Position numbers and translations under genes: made by a program. A stretch of 64,000 bases of DNA. Origin: Streptomyces sp. NRRL F-5727 (GTDB taxonomy: Bacteria > Actinomycetota > Actinomycetes > Streptomycetales > Streptomycetaceae). This document shows positions 33,560 through 42,068 of the stretch, piece by piece; position 1 is the first letter of the stretch; each line of letters opens with the position of its first letter. Under the pieces are notes generated by a model. That model was given only the letters and a program-made list of their open reading frames with translations, did not search any database and had not been told where the DNA came from. The DNA lies in assembly GCF_000719555.1 (NCBI RefSeq), contig NZ_JOGX01000006.1, forward strand, positions 62,001 through 126,000. The letters are read 5' to 3'.

Positions 33560-34335
33560 CGGGCGACCTCCGGCCGCACCCGCTCGCCGTGCCCCAGCCG
33601 GTGCACCGCCACCTTCGGCGCGAGCCGGGCCGCCTGCCGGACGAACTCGTCGCCCGGCGCGTGGAACTCGTGCGGCCGGACCCCGTCCAGGCCGATCGGC
33701 CAGTACGTGCCGTAGTGCACCGGCACCGCCGCCGCCGGGGAGAGCGCCGCCAGCGCCTGCGCCGCGCGCCCCGCGTCCAGGTGCCCGTGCCCCAGGTACG
33801 GTCCCCAGCCGCCGACCGGCAGCAGGGCCACGTCCACCGGTCCGACCGCCTCCGCCATGCCGTCGAACAGCCCGGTGTCCCCGGCGAAGTACGTCCGGGC
33901 CTCGCCCTCGACGACGTACCCGAGCGCCGGGGAGCGGTGCGGACCGAGCGGCAGCCGCCGGCCGTCGTGCAGCGCCGGCACCGCCCGTACCGTCACGCCC
34001 TCCACCGTCACCTCGTCGCCGGGCGCCACCTCCGTCAGCCGCAGCCCCGCCGCGGCCAGCCGGCGCAGCCCCGGCACGGCGCGGGGCGCACCGCGCGGCA
34101 CCACCAGCCGGGTGCCCGGCGCGAGCCGGGCGAGCGACGGCAGGTGCAGGTGGTCGGAGTGCAGGTGGGAGACGAGGACCGCCTCCGCCGCGGCCGCCTC
34201 CGGGGGCGGCGGGGCGCCGCGGCGGCGGCGCAGGTGCGCGAGGCGCCGCGCGAACAGCGGGTCGGTGAGGAACCGGACCCCGGAGTCCTCGACCGTGCAG
34301 GTCGCGTGCCCCCACCAGGTGACCTCCACCGGCAT
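33556..34335 (-). CDS. UlaG-like metallo-beta-lactamase-fold hydrolase
   Basis: 259-residue cytoplasmic metallo-hydrolase. Motifs: WWGHATCTVED at the start, LVSHLHSDHLH (metal His/Asp cluster), ALHDGRR, FAGDTGLFDGM and VPVHYGTYWP. The closest functional relatives are L-ascorbate-6-phosphate lactonase-like and phosphodiesterase-like enzymes; the substrate cannot be specified. GAGGGAAGGG precedes the ATG. It is the first gene of a two-gene operon with DedA, facing another metallo-hydrolase operon tail to tail. Confidence 0.9.
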   Translation of the reverse strand: MPVEVTWWGHATCTVEDSGVRFLTDPLFARRLAHLRRRRGAPPPPEAAAAEAVLVSHLHSDHLHLPSLARLAPGTRLVVPRGAPRAVPGLRRLAAAGLRLTEVAPGDEVTVEGVTVRAVPALHDGRRLPLGPHRSPALGYVVEGEARTYFAGDTGLFDGMAEAVGPVDVALLPVGGWGPYLGHGHLDAGRAAQALAALSPAAAVPVHYGTYWPIGLDGVRPHEFHAPGDEFVRQAARLAPKVAVHRLGHGERVRPEVAR

Positions 34336-34427
34336 GCCGCCCTTCCCTCGCCCGTTCGCTCCCTGTCGTCGAGAGTAGAGGGCCGGCGGGCCTCCCGTGC
34401 GGCACCGCCGGGCAGTAGGGTCGGCGC

Positions 34428-34832
34428 ATGAACGACGTCCGGGTCGCGGCGATCGCCAGCCTCACCCCGCTCGAAGAACTCGATTCCCACCCCTTTCTCG
34501 TCGACACCCGCGGCCAGTACGCGGTGTGCGCCCGCTGGGCCGTCGAACGGGGGTACGTCCTCACCCGTCAGCTCCTCTTCTACGGAGTCCGGCCCGACCA
34601 CGACGAGCTCTGGGCCGACGTCGAGTCCGGCGAGGTCGACCTCTTCGTGGCCGCGAACGAGGGCGTCCTGGCCCGCGCCGTGACCTCGGTGCCCGGCTTC
34701 CGCGCCGAGTGCGCCCGCCGGGGCGTCCGGGTGGAGACGGCCGGCGCCCCGGCGCCCGCCTACGACTCGGCCGCCCGGGCGGCGGTGCACCGGCGGCTCT
34801 CCATGCCGACCGCCGGCTACGACGGCAGCTGA
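34428..34832 (+). CDS. Small hypothetical protein, 134 residues
   Basis: Soluble protein of unknown family with mixed alpha/beta composition: MNDVRVAAIASLTPLEELDS, ARWAVERGYVLTRQLLFYGVRP, and VDLFVAANEGVLARAV. The alternation resembles a small Rossmann-like or resolvase-N-terminal-like fold, but I see no catalytic signature. TAGGGT ends six bases before the ATG and there is no Shine-Dalgarno, pointing to a leaderless transcript. It is monocistronic. Confidence 0.72.
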   Translation: MNDVRVAAIASLTPLEELDSHPFLVDTRGQYAVCARWAVERGYVLTRQLLFYGVRPDHDELWADVESGEVDLFVAANEGVLARAVTSVPGFRAECARRGVRVETAGAPAPAYDSAARAAVHRRLSMPTAGYDGS

Positions 34833-34920
34833 CGCCCCGGCACACCGCCCGGGCCCGCCCGACGTGCCTCCTGCCGCCCGTGGGTAGGTGTGTCAGGGTA
34901 GGGGGACGTTTGGGTGAAAG

Positions 34921-37095
34921 GTGACGGGTGGCGTGGGCGAGGGGCGAAGGGGCGGCACCGACCGCTGGCGCACGGCGGGGCGGACGGTCGTCCGGGTGCT
35001 CACCGTGTGGGCCGTGTCGACGGTCACGCTGCTCGCGCTCGCCGGGCTGCTGCCGGACTTCCAGCTGCAGTCCGCCGACGGCGACAGCCTCACCCGCACG
35101 GCCCTCACCGCCGCGTCGGCGGCCGGCGCGTTCGGTCTGCTGACCGCGCTGGTCTGGCCGCTGGTGGTCCGCGCGCTGCTGCTCGTCCCCGCGCTCGTCC
35201 TCGGACTGCTCGTCTTCTTCCTCAACGGCTCGCTGCTGCTCGTCGCGCTCTGGCTGATCCCGGACGGACGGGGCGCGGCCGATCCGGAGACCGCGGTCGT
35301 CGTCGCTGCCGTGATGTCCGCCGTGGCGTCCGCGACGTCCACCGCGCTCGCCGTGCGGGACGACGAGGCGTACCGGCGCCGGCTCTACCGGCTGACCGGC
35401 CGCACCCGCCCCCGCGACCCCCGGACCGTCCCGGCGCCGCCGCCCGGCACGGTCTTCCTCCAGCTCGACGGCGTCGGCCACGAGGTGCTGCGGGCCGCCG
35501 TCGCCGACGGTCTGATGCCGACCGTGGCGGGCTGGCTGGACGCCGGACACCGGCTCACCCCGTGGCGCACCGACTGGTCGAGCCAGACCGGCGCCAGCCA
35601 GCTCGGCATCCTGCACGGCACCAACGAGGACGTGCCGGCCTTCCGCTGGTACGAGAAGGACACCGGCCGGCTCATGGTGTCGAACCGCCCGGCGAGCGCG
35701 GTGGAGCTCCAGCGCCGGGCGGTCCGCCGCACCGGCGACGGCGGGCTGCTCACCCTGGACGGCGCCTCCCGGGGCAACCTGTTCAGCGGCGGCGCCGACC
35801 AGGTGGCGCTGGTCCTGACGGTGGCGGCGCGCCGGGGCCGCCGCAACCGCTCCCGCGTCGGCTACTTCGCGTACTTCTCCGACCCGGCCAACGCGGTCCG
35901 CACCGCCGGCTCCTTCGTCAACGAGGTGGGGCGCGAGGTGGTCCAGTCGGTGCGGGCCCGGCTGCGCCGGGAGACGCCCCGGATCCGGCGCGGCGGCACG
36001 TACCCCTTCGTGCGCGCCTTCGCCACGGTGATCGAGCGGGACGTGGTGGTCGCCGCGGTCATGGGCGACATGCTCGCGGGCCGGACCGCCGTCTACGCGG
36101 ACCTGGTGGCGTACGACGAGGTGGCCCACCACTCGGGGCCGCGGGGCCACGACACGGACCAGGTGCTGCGCCGGCTCGACCGCGCCGTCGGCCTGATCGC
36201 CCGGGTCGCCGAGCACGCCCCCCGGCCGTACCGGATCGTGCTCCTCTCCGACCACGGGCAGAGCCCGGGGGAGACCTTCGAGGGGGCGTACGGGCTGACG
36301 CTCAAGGACCTGGTCCGGGCGGGCTGCGGGCTGCCGGTGTCGCGCCGGGTGGGCCGCACGCGCAGCGGCGCGGAGGCCCGGGACGCGGCCCGGGACGCGC
36401 TGCGCAGCGCCCTGCACCGGCCGGTGGAGACGGGCGAGGAGACCGAGCGGGAGCTGCCGGCCCGGCTGTCGGAGCCGGTCGTGCTCGCCTCGGGGAACCT
36501 GGGCCTGGTCTCCTTCCCGGACGTGCCGCACCGGATGACGAAGGAGGAGATCGACCGGCGCCACCCGGCGCTGCTGCGGACCCTGGCGCAGCATCCGGGG
36601 ATCGGCTTCCTGCTGGTGGCGAGCGCGGAGCACGGCGCGGTGGTGCTGGCCGCGGACGGGGTGGAGGTGCCGGTGGCGGAGCTGGCCGACGACGGGCCGC
36701 TGGCCGTCTTCGGCCGGGGCGCGGCCGACGCGGTCCGGCGGACGAACGGCTTCCCGCACGTCGCCGACGTGATGGTCAACTCGATGTACGACCCGGCGAC
36801 CGGCACCGTGCACGCCTTCGAGGAGCAGATCGGCTCGCACGGCGGCCTGGGCGGAGAGCAGGGGCACCCCTTCCTGCTCTCCCCGCCGGAGCTGTCGCCG
36901 CCGGTTGCGGAGGGCGAGGAGCTGGTGGGCGCGGAGCGGGTGCACCGGGTGCTGCGCCGCTGGCTGCGGGAGGGCGACGGACCGCAGGTGCCGGTGGACG
37001 CCGCGGCGGGAGCTCCGGAGATTTCCCCGTCAGGCAGCGAAGCGGAATCAGTTCTTCCGGTCGAGGGGCGGGTCCTGCCGGACAAAAACCGCTGA
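34921..37095 (+). CDS. Membrane protein: phage-holin-4-like domain fused to an alkaline-phosphatase-superfamily phosphodiesterase
   Basis: 724 residues. Residues about 20-125 contain three or four membrane helices (VVRVLTVWAVSTVTLLALAG, AALVWPLVVRALLLVPALVL-like and FFLNGSLLLVALWLIP) of the type found in small phage-holin-4 proteins. From about 160 onward a type I phosphodiesterase/nucleotide-pyrophosphatase domain follows: FLQLDGVGHEVL (metal Asp), SQTGASQLGIL (nucleophile region), DLVAYDEVAHHSGPRGHDTD (metal Asp/His) and LLSDHGQSPGE, with GGLGGEQGHPFL near the end. The catalytic part probably faces the outside or cytoplasm as a membrane-tethered hydrolase. GTG start at 34921 or 34933. Function unknown; a lipid- or teichoic-acid-linked role is conceivable. 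Confidence 0.85.
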   Translation: MTGGVGEGRRGGTDRWRTAGRTVVRVLTVWAVSTVTLLALAGLLPDFQLQSADGDSLTRTALTAASAAGAFGLLTALVWPLVVRALLLVPALVLGLLVFFLNGSLLLVALWLIPDGRGAADPETAVVVAAVMSAVASATSTALAVRDDEAYRRRLYRLTGRTRPRDPRTVPAPPPGTVFLQLDGVGHEVLRAAVADGLMPTVAGWLDAGHRLTPWRTDWSSQTGASQLGILHGTNEDVPAFRWYEKDTGRLMVSNRPASAVELQRRAVRRTGDGGLLTLDGASRGNLFSGGADQVALVLTVAARRGRRNRSRVGYFAYFSDPANAVRTAGSFVNEVGREVVQSVRARLRRETPRIRRGGTYPFVRAFATVIERDVVVAAVMGDMLAGRTAVYADLVAYDEVAHHSGPRGHDTDQVLRRLDRAVGLIARVAEHAPRPYRIVLLSDHGQSPGETFEGAYGLTLKDLVRAGCGLPVSRRVGRTRSGAEARDAARDALRSALHRPVETGEETERELPARLSEPVVLASGNLGLVSFPDVPHRMTKEEIDRRHPALLRTLAQHPGIGFLLVASAEHGAVVLAADGVEVPVAELADDGPLAVFGRGAADAVRRTNGFPHVADVMVNSMYDPATGTVHAFEEQIGSHGGLGGEQGHPFLLSPPELSPPVAEGEELVGAERVHRVLRRWLREGDGPQVPVDAAAGAPEISPSGSEAESVLPVEGRVLPDKNR

Positions 37096-37179
37096 TTTGG
37101 ACGGGTGTTCGCCGTACCCGACCATGGTCCGGTTCCGGAGGCTTGTCCGGATCCTGCACGACGGAAGGCGCACCACCCC

Positions 37180-38565
37180 ATGAGCACGGCCCCCACGGCC
37201 CCCACCGCTCCCACGGCCCCCACCGACCCCCAGGGCGGGACCGGCGGCGGACACCACGCCCGGCGGTTCGGGCTGCCGATCGCCACGGCCCTGGTCATGG
37301 GGAACATCATCGGCGGCGGCATCTTCCTCCTCCCCGCCTCCGTCGCCCCCTTCGGCACCATCAGCCTGGTCGCCTTCGGCATCCTCACCGCCGGCGCCCT
37401 CGCCCTCGCCCTGGTCTTCGGGAAGCTCGCCCGCCGCCACCCGAAGACGGGCGGCCCCTACGTCTACGCCCGCGAGGCGTTCGGCGACTTCGCCGGCTTC
37501 CTCGCCGCCTGGTCGTACTGGATCACCGCCTGGGTCTCCAACGCGGCCCTCGCCGTCGCCGCCGTCGGCTACCTCGACGTCCTCGTGCCCGTCCACGAGT
37601 CCACGGCCGCCACCATCGGCGCCGCCCTCCTCCTCCAGTGGCTGCCCGCCCTCGCCAACCTCGCCGGCACCCGGTACGTCGGCGCCGTCCAGCTCGTCGC
37701 CACCGTGCTCAAGTTCGTCCCGCTGCTGCTGGTCGCCGTCGGCGGGTTCTTCTTCTTCGACAGCGCCAACCTCGGCCCCTTCCGGGCCGGCGACGACAGC
37801 GCCCTCGGCGCGGTCTCCGCCTCCGCCGCGATCCTGCTCTTCAGCTACCTCGGCGTCGAGTCCGCCGCCGTCAGCGCCGGCGAGGTCCGCGACCCGCGCC
37901 GCAACGTCGGCCGCGCCACCGTCCTCGGCACCCTCGCCGCCGCCGGGCTCTACCTGCTCACCATGGTCTCCGTCTTCGGCACCGTCCCGCACGACACGCT
38001 GGTCTCCTCCAGCGCCCCCTTCGCCGACTCCGTCAACCTGATGTTCGGCGGCTCCTGGGGCGGCGCCGCCGTCGCCTGCATGGCCCTGGTCTCCATGGTC
38101 GGCGCCCTCAACGGCTGGACCCTGCTCAGCGCCCAGACCCCGTACGCCGCCGCCCGCGACGGCCTCTTCCCACAGGTCTTCACCGTGAAGCGGCGCGGCG
38201 TGCCCACCGTCGGCGTCCTGGTGACCGTCGTCCTCGCCTCGCTGCTGACCGTGTACAACTACACGGCCGGACCGAGCGGCGTCTTCGAGATCCTGGTCCT
38301 CGTCACCACCTTCACCGCCACCGTCCCCTACCTGCTCTCCGCCGCCGCGCAGATCTACTTCCTGCTCTCCGGGCGGGCGGACCGGGTCCAGCGGTCCCGG
38401 CTGGTCCGCGACACCGTCCTCGCCCTCGCCGCCTTCGGCTTCTCCCTCTGGCTGGTCGCCGGCTCCGGCCACGCCGCCGTCTACCAGGGCGTCCTCTTCC
38501 TCTTCGCCGGCGTCCTCGTCCACGCCTGGATGGCCGCCCGCAAGCGCGCCGCCGGCACCGCCTGA
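37180..38565 (+). CDS. APC-superfamily amino acid permease
   Basis: Twelve-helix transporter of 461 residues, likely an amino acid antiporter or proton symporter of the arginine/agmatine-type branch. The first helix carries the substrate motif GNIIGGGIFLLPAS; other landmarks are GGPYVYAREAFGDFAGFLAAW and FSYLGVESAAVSAGEVRDPRRN. The N-terminus has a small repeat (MSTAPTAPTAPTAPTDP) encoded by alternating ACG GCC CCC ACC codons, likely expanded by slippage. GGAAGGCG lies nine bases upstream of the ATG. It follows the holin/phosphodiesterase gene by 84 bases and may be separate. Confidence 0.92.
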   Translation: MSTAPTAPTAPTAPTDPQGGTGGGHHARRFGLPIATALVMGNIIGGGIFLLPASVAPFGTISLVAFGILTAGALALALVFGKLARRHPKTGGPYVYAREAFGDFAGFLAAWSYWITAWVSNAALAVAAVGYLDVLVPVHESTAATIGAALLLQWLPALANLAGTRYVGAVQLVATVLKFVPLLLVAVGGFFFFDSANLGPFRAGDDSALGAVSASAAILLFSYLGVESAAVSAGEVRDPRRNVGRATVLGTLAAAGLYLLTMVSVFGTVPHDTLVSSSAPFADSVNLMFGGSWGGAAVACMALVSMVGALNGWTLLSAQTPYAAARDGLFPQVFTVKRRGVPTVGVLVTVVLASLLTVYNYTAGPSGVFEILVLVTTFTATVPYLLSAAAQIYFLLSGRADRVQRSRLVRDTVLALAAFGFSLWLVAGSGHAAVYQGVLFLFAGVLVHAWMAARKRAAGTA

Positions 38566-38642
38566 CGGGCGAGTAGTCCAGGAGAGCGGATCTCCCCTCC
38601 GGGCCGAGGGGCCGCCCACCCGGCGGGGCAGTACGGATAACC

Positions 38643-39026
38643 GTGAGCCCCGCACCCGCGCCGCACGGACGGCCCGCCACCCCGGCGGGCCGTCCGGCGC
38701 GCCTCCGGCGGCTCCTGCTCCTGGTCTGCGGACTGTTCCTCGTCGTCACCGCGCTGGGAGCCCTGACCGGCGAGGTCGCCGGACCCGCCGCCGAACCCCG
38801 GCCCGCCGGCGCGCCCGCCGCCCCGGACCCGGCCGGCGAGACGTACGAACCGGGGCCCGGCGAGGCCGCGCTTCCCGGCCGCACCCGGCACCGGCGGACC
38901 CGCGTCCGCCCCGTCCCGGCACCCCCGGGCCCCCGCCCGGCCCGCCGCGCTCCGCGGCTGGCCGGCCCCGCCCCCGTACCCGCTCCGCGCCCGCCGTCGC
39001 GCCGGCCGGTGGTGATGCGCTGCTGA
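38643..39026 (+). CDS. Small single-span membrane protein, Pro/Arg-rich
   Basis: 127 residues with a basic N-terminus, one hydrophobic helix at about 23-42 (LRRLLLLVCGLFLVVTALGAL) and a long Pro/Arg/Ala-rich exported or cytoplasmic tail ending in a single Cys (VVMRC). No family recognised. GTG start without a Shine-Dalgarno; TACGGAT just upstream could be a -10 element of a near-leaderless transcript. Low complexity makes it less certain than its neighbours, but codon third-position GC fits coding. Confidence 0.55.
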   Translation: MSPAPAPHGRPATPAGRPARLRRLLLLVCGLFLVVTALGALTGEVAGPAAEPRPAGAPAAPDPAGETYEPGPGEAALPGRTRHRRTRVRPVPAPPGPRPARRAPRLAGPAPVPAPRPPSRRPVVMRC

Positions 39027-39084
39027 CAGGCCCCGCCTCCAGCAGCCTTCCCCATCCGACCCCGCACCCGCGAGGAGCACCGCC

Positions 39085-39255
39085 ATGCCGTCGTCCGACC
39101 CGTACGCCGTCCTCCAGGCCCTGCTGCGCGCCGAGGCCGCCCGCGGCCGCCGCGCCGCGGCCGAGCACCCGTCAGAGAAGGCCCCCGCACCCGCCCCGGA
39201 GCCCGCCCCCGCACCCGCGGCCCCGCGCCCGCACCGGGAGTCCCCGGCCCGCTGA
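39085..39255 (+). CDS. Very small Ala/Pro-rich protein, 56 residues
   Basis: Short reading frame starting ATG with GAGGAG eight bases upstream, a convincing ribosome site. The product begins MPSSDPYAVLQALLRAEAAR, a short helical head, and ends in an Ala-Pro-Glu-rich tail, EPAPAPAAPRPHRESPAR. No family recognised. It follows the single-span membrane protein gene by 58 bases on the same strand and is probably co-transcribed with it. Confidence 0.5.
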   Translation: MPSSDPYAVLQALLRAEAARGRRAAAEHPSEKAPAPAPEPAPAPAAPRPHRESPAR

Positions 39256-39309
39256 CCGGCCGCGCCCCGCGCCCCAGCGGCCGGCGCGGCGCCCCCTACC
39301 GAGCCGCCG

Positions 39310-40518
39310 TCACGCCTCCGCGACGGCGGCCGGAGCAGGCGCGCCCCGCCGCCCGTGCACGGCCAGCAGCCCCAGCGTCGCCACCGTCAGACCCGCCAGC
39401 GCCACCAGACCCGGCACCAGCCCCACCAGCGGGCCCGCGAGCAGCCCGGCCACCCCGCCCGCCACCAGCGCCACCGGCAGCCGGCCCGAGCTCCGCCGCA
39501 CGATCGCCGCCGTACCCAGCAGATAGACGCCGACCCCGCCCGTCAGCGACCAGGCCACCACGCCGTGCAGCGGCTCCGCGAGCCCGTAGTGCCCGGTGTC
39601 CGCGACCTGCTGGAGGACCTTCTTCATGCCGAGCGCGCACAGCACCACGCCCGCCACCAGCGGCAGGTGCAGGAAGGTGTACACGTCCCGGGCGAAGCGG
39701 GTGCGGTCGTCGCCGTCCAGCGCCGCGAGCCGGTGCTCCGCCCCCTCGCCCGACTGCCGGAAGTACAGCCACCACAGCCCCGCGGACAGCAGCAGCCCGG
39801 CCGTCGCCGCGCCCAGCACCGCGACCGTCAGCGGGAAGCCCGACACCCCGACGCCCATCGCCACGATCGACTCGCCCAGCGCGATGATCACGATCAGGCC
39901 GTGCCGCTCGGCGAAGTGTCCCGGCGAGTTCACCCGCCAGCCCGACGAACCCGTCACGTAGATCCCGCCGTAGTCCACCGCCACCGCGCCCAGCCACAGC
40001 AGCAGTTGCGTCCGGCCGGTGTACGCCGAGCCGATCAGCAGCAGCACCAGCGGCGGCAGCACCGACAGCAGCGCGGTCCGCCGCAGGGTCCGGCGCAGCG
40101 CCGCGTCCCCGGGGGCGCTCAGCCAGTACGAGACCAGGTGCAGCACCCGCACCGCCCCGTAGCAGAGCACGAACACCAGCGGCGCCGGCAGCCCGCCCGG
40201 CGCGTCCGCGAACACCTCGGGCACCACGAACGACACGATCAGCACGACCGCCATCACGGTCACCACGACCCCGAACAGCCCGCCCGAGTCGGCCCGGACG
40301 ACATTGCCCAGCCAGGCGAAACAGCACCAGCACCACCACAGCAGCGCCAGCACCACCATGCCGCCGACCATCCGCAGCGGCGAGGGCGCGGCCGCCATCA
40401 ACGCCGTGACCTGCGTGATCGCGTACACGAACACCAGGTCGAAGAAGAGCTCGGCGGGCGTCACCGCGTGATCGTCCCCCGTGGCCACCAGGCCGGCCCG
40501 CCGTCTGTCCCGCGCCAT
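39310..40518 (-). CDS. Low-temperature-requirement A (LtrA)-like membrane protein
   Basis: 402-residue polytopic protein with about ten to twelve helices. The signature region near the N-terminus is VTPAELFFDLVFVYAITQVT, followed by RVNSPGHFAERHGLIVIIALGESIVAMG, the conserved LtrA HFxERxGLxxIIxLGE motif. LtrA was named from Listeria growth at low temperature; the biochemical function is unknown. GGGGAGGA lies upstream of the ATG. It is divergent from the small membrane protein gene at 40746 with a 227-base promoter region that shows no clear operator. Confidence 0.9.
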   Translation of the reverse strand: MARDRRRAGLVATGDDHAVTPAELFFDLVFVYAITQVTALMAAAPSPLRMVGGMVVLALLWWCWCCFAWLGNVVRADSGGLFGVVVTVMAVVLIVSFVVPEVFADAPGGLPAPLVFVLCYGAVRVLHLVSYWLSAPGDAALRRTLRRTALLSVLPPLVLLLIGSAYTGRTQLLLWLGAVAVDYGGIYVTGSSGWRVNSPGHFAERHGLIVIIALGESIVAMGVGVSGFPLTVAVLGAATAGLLLSAGLWWLYFRQSGEGAEHRLAALDGDDRTRFARDVYTFLHLPLVAGVVLCALGMKKVLQQVADTGHYGLAEPLHGVVAWSLTGGVGVYLLGTAAIVRRSSGRLPVALVAGGVAGLLAGPLVGLVPGLVALAGLTVATLGLLAVHGRRGAPAPAAVAEA

Positions 40519-40745
40519 CCGCGTGTCCTCCCCGTGACAGGGCGGCGCGCGCCGCCCGGCGCGCACCCTACACACGCCGCCCGGCCCCGCGCCGGAGGAG
40601 TCCGAACTCCGGCATGACCTCCCGGGTAATCGACCCGCACCCGCCCCCGGCGGCAGGCTGTGAACCACCGGGACCCGGGCGGCGCACTCCGCCCGGGCAC
40701 CGGCTCCCCGCGTACGAACGACCCCCTTCAGGAGGGTGATCCGCC

Positions 40746-41162
40746 ATGTCCCAGGCCCTGCTCGCCGGTCTCGCCCGCACCACCCAGCCGCAGTCCATGG
40801 TCCGCCGGTTCCTCGCCCTGGACGCCGTCGTCACCGGGGCCAACGGCCTCGCCTACGCCCTCGCCTCCGGCCCGCTCGGCGACCTCCTCGGCGTGGACCC
40901 CGCCCTGCTCCTCGGACTCGGCCTCTTCCTCACCGCCTTCGCCGCCGGCGTCGGCTCGCTCGCGAGCCGCCCGGCGCCCCCGGCGCTCGCCGTGAAGCTG
41001 GTCGTCGACGCCAACCTGCTCTGGGCCGTCCTCAGCCTGGTCGCCCTCGCCGCCTGGCTCGACCCCACCACCGCCGGACTCGTCTGGACCCCGATGCAGG
41101 CCGGCACCGTCGCCGGCTTCGCCTTCCTCCAGTGGTCCGCGCTGCGGGCGGTCAGCCGCTGA
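40746..41162 (+). CDS. Small four-helix integral membrane protein
   Basis: 138 residues with about four hydrophobic helices (FLALDAVVTGANGLAYALA, LLLGLGLFLTAFAAGVGSLA, LLWAVLSLVALAAWLDP, GTVAGFAFLQWSALRAV). I recognise the layout of a conserved actinomycete integral membrane protein but no function. An excellent AGGAGGGTGAT ribosome site is seven bases before the ATG. Its 3' end overlaps the convergent MmyB-type regulator by 11 bases. Confidence 0.78.
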   Translation: MSQALLAGLARTTQPQSMVRRFLALDAVVTGANGLAYALASGPLGDLLGVDPALLLGLGLFLTAFAAGVGSLASRPAPPALAVKLVVDANLLWAVLSLVALAAWLDPTTAGLVWTPMQAGTVAGFAFLQWSALRAVSR

Positions 41163-41964
41163 GGGAGCGCAGGTACTCCACCGTCGCCGGGTCGGCCGGG
41201 AGCATCGTCTCGATGGCCAGCTCGGCGACGGTCACGTCCATCGGCGTGTTGAACGTCGAGATCGACGACACGAAGGACAGCACCCGCCCGTCGTGCTCGA
41301 TCCGCAGCGGCAGCGCGAAGTACGGGTACGGCTCCGGGTCGGGGATCTCCTCGACGCCGCCGCCCGACGGCTCCGGCAGCGGATACGCCGTCACCTCCTC
41401 GTACACCGCCCGCAGCGCGTCCGAGCGGGCGTAGGCGATCTGACGCTCCATCTGGGCCAGCAGATGCCCCCGCCACTCGCGCAGGTTGCGGATCCGGGGC
41501 GCCAGGCCCTCCGGGTGCAGGGTGATCCGCATGACGTTCATCGGCGGCGTCAGCAGATGCTCCGGCAGCCCGTCGAGGAGCATCAGGATCGCCCGGTTGG
41601 CGGCCACCACCGTGTACGAACCGTCCACCACCACCGCCGGGTACGGCTCGTACCCCTGGAGCAGCCGCGCGAGGCCGTCCCGCAGCGTCTCCAGCTCCGG
41701 CGCGTCCAGCGTCGACTCCGCGTACCGGGGCGCGTAACCGGCCGCGAGGAGCAGCGCGTTGCGGTCCCGCACCGGCACGTCCAGGTGCTCGGCCAGCCTG
41801 AGGATCATCTCCTCGCTCGGCCGCGACCGGCCCGTCTCCACGAACGAGATGTGCCGCGCCGAGGAGTCCGCCCGCAGCGCCAGCTCCAGCTGGCTCAGCC
41901 GCCGCCGCTCGCGCCAGCCGCGCAGCAGCGGCCCCACCCCCGTGTCGCTCACGACTGTTGTCAT
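41152..41964 (-). CDS. MmyB-type XRE-family regulator
   Basis: 270 residues. N-terminal helix-turn-helix LLRGWRERRRLSQLELALRADSSARHISFVETGRSRPSEE, here spread over 40 residues, followed by a PAS-like MmyB ligand-binding domain (AVVVDGSYTVVAANRAILMLLDG). Such regulators often control an adjacent divergent oxidoreductase gene; here the divergent gene encodes pterin carbinolamine dehydratase, 104 bases away. In between, GGGTACGT (41993-42000) and ACGTACCC (42026-42033) form an interrupted inverted repeat that might be its site. The start MTTVVSDTG was chosen by family pattern. Confidence 0.9.
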   Translation of the reverse strand: MTTVVSDTGVGPLLRGWRERRRLSQLELALRADSSARHISFVETGRSRPSEEMILRLAEHLDVPVRDRNALLLAAGYAPRYAESTLDAPELETLRDGLARLLQGYEPYPAVVVDGSYTVVAANRAILMLLDGLPEHLLTPPMNVMRITLHPEGLAPRIRNLREWRGHLLAQMERQIAYARSDALRAVYEEVTAYPLPEPSGGGVEEIPDPEPYPYFALPLRIEHDGRVLSFVSSISTFNTPMDVTVAELAIETMLPADPATVEYLRSLSG

Positions 41965-42068
41965 GCGCAGACGGTATCCCAGAGGGGTGACCGGGTACGT
42001 TCCCCCGGGGACCACCGCCCGCACCACGTACCCCACCCCGCGCACCACCGACCGGAGGGAGCACCCCC

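Noticed and set aside
8834..40638. Shared 13-mer GGTAATCGACCCG upstream of two unrelated genes (8834 and 40626)
   Set aside because: Hundreds of chance 13-base matches are expected in a GC-rich window of this size; no symmetry and different orientation relative to the genes.
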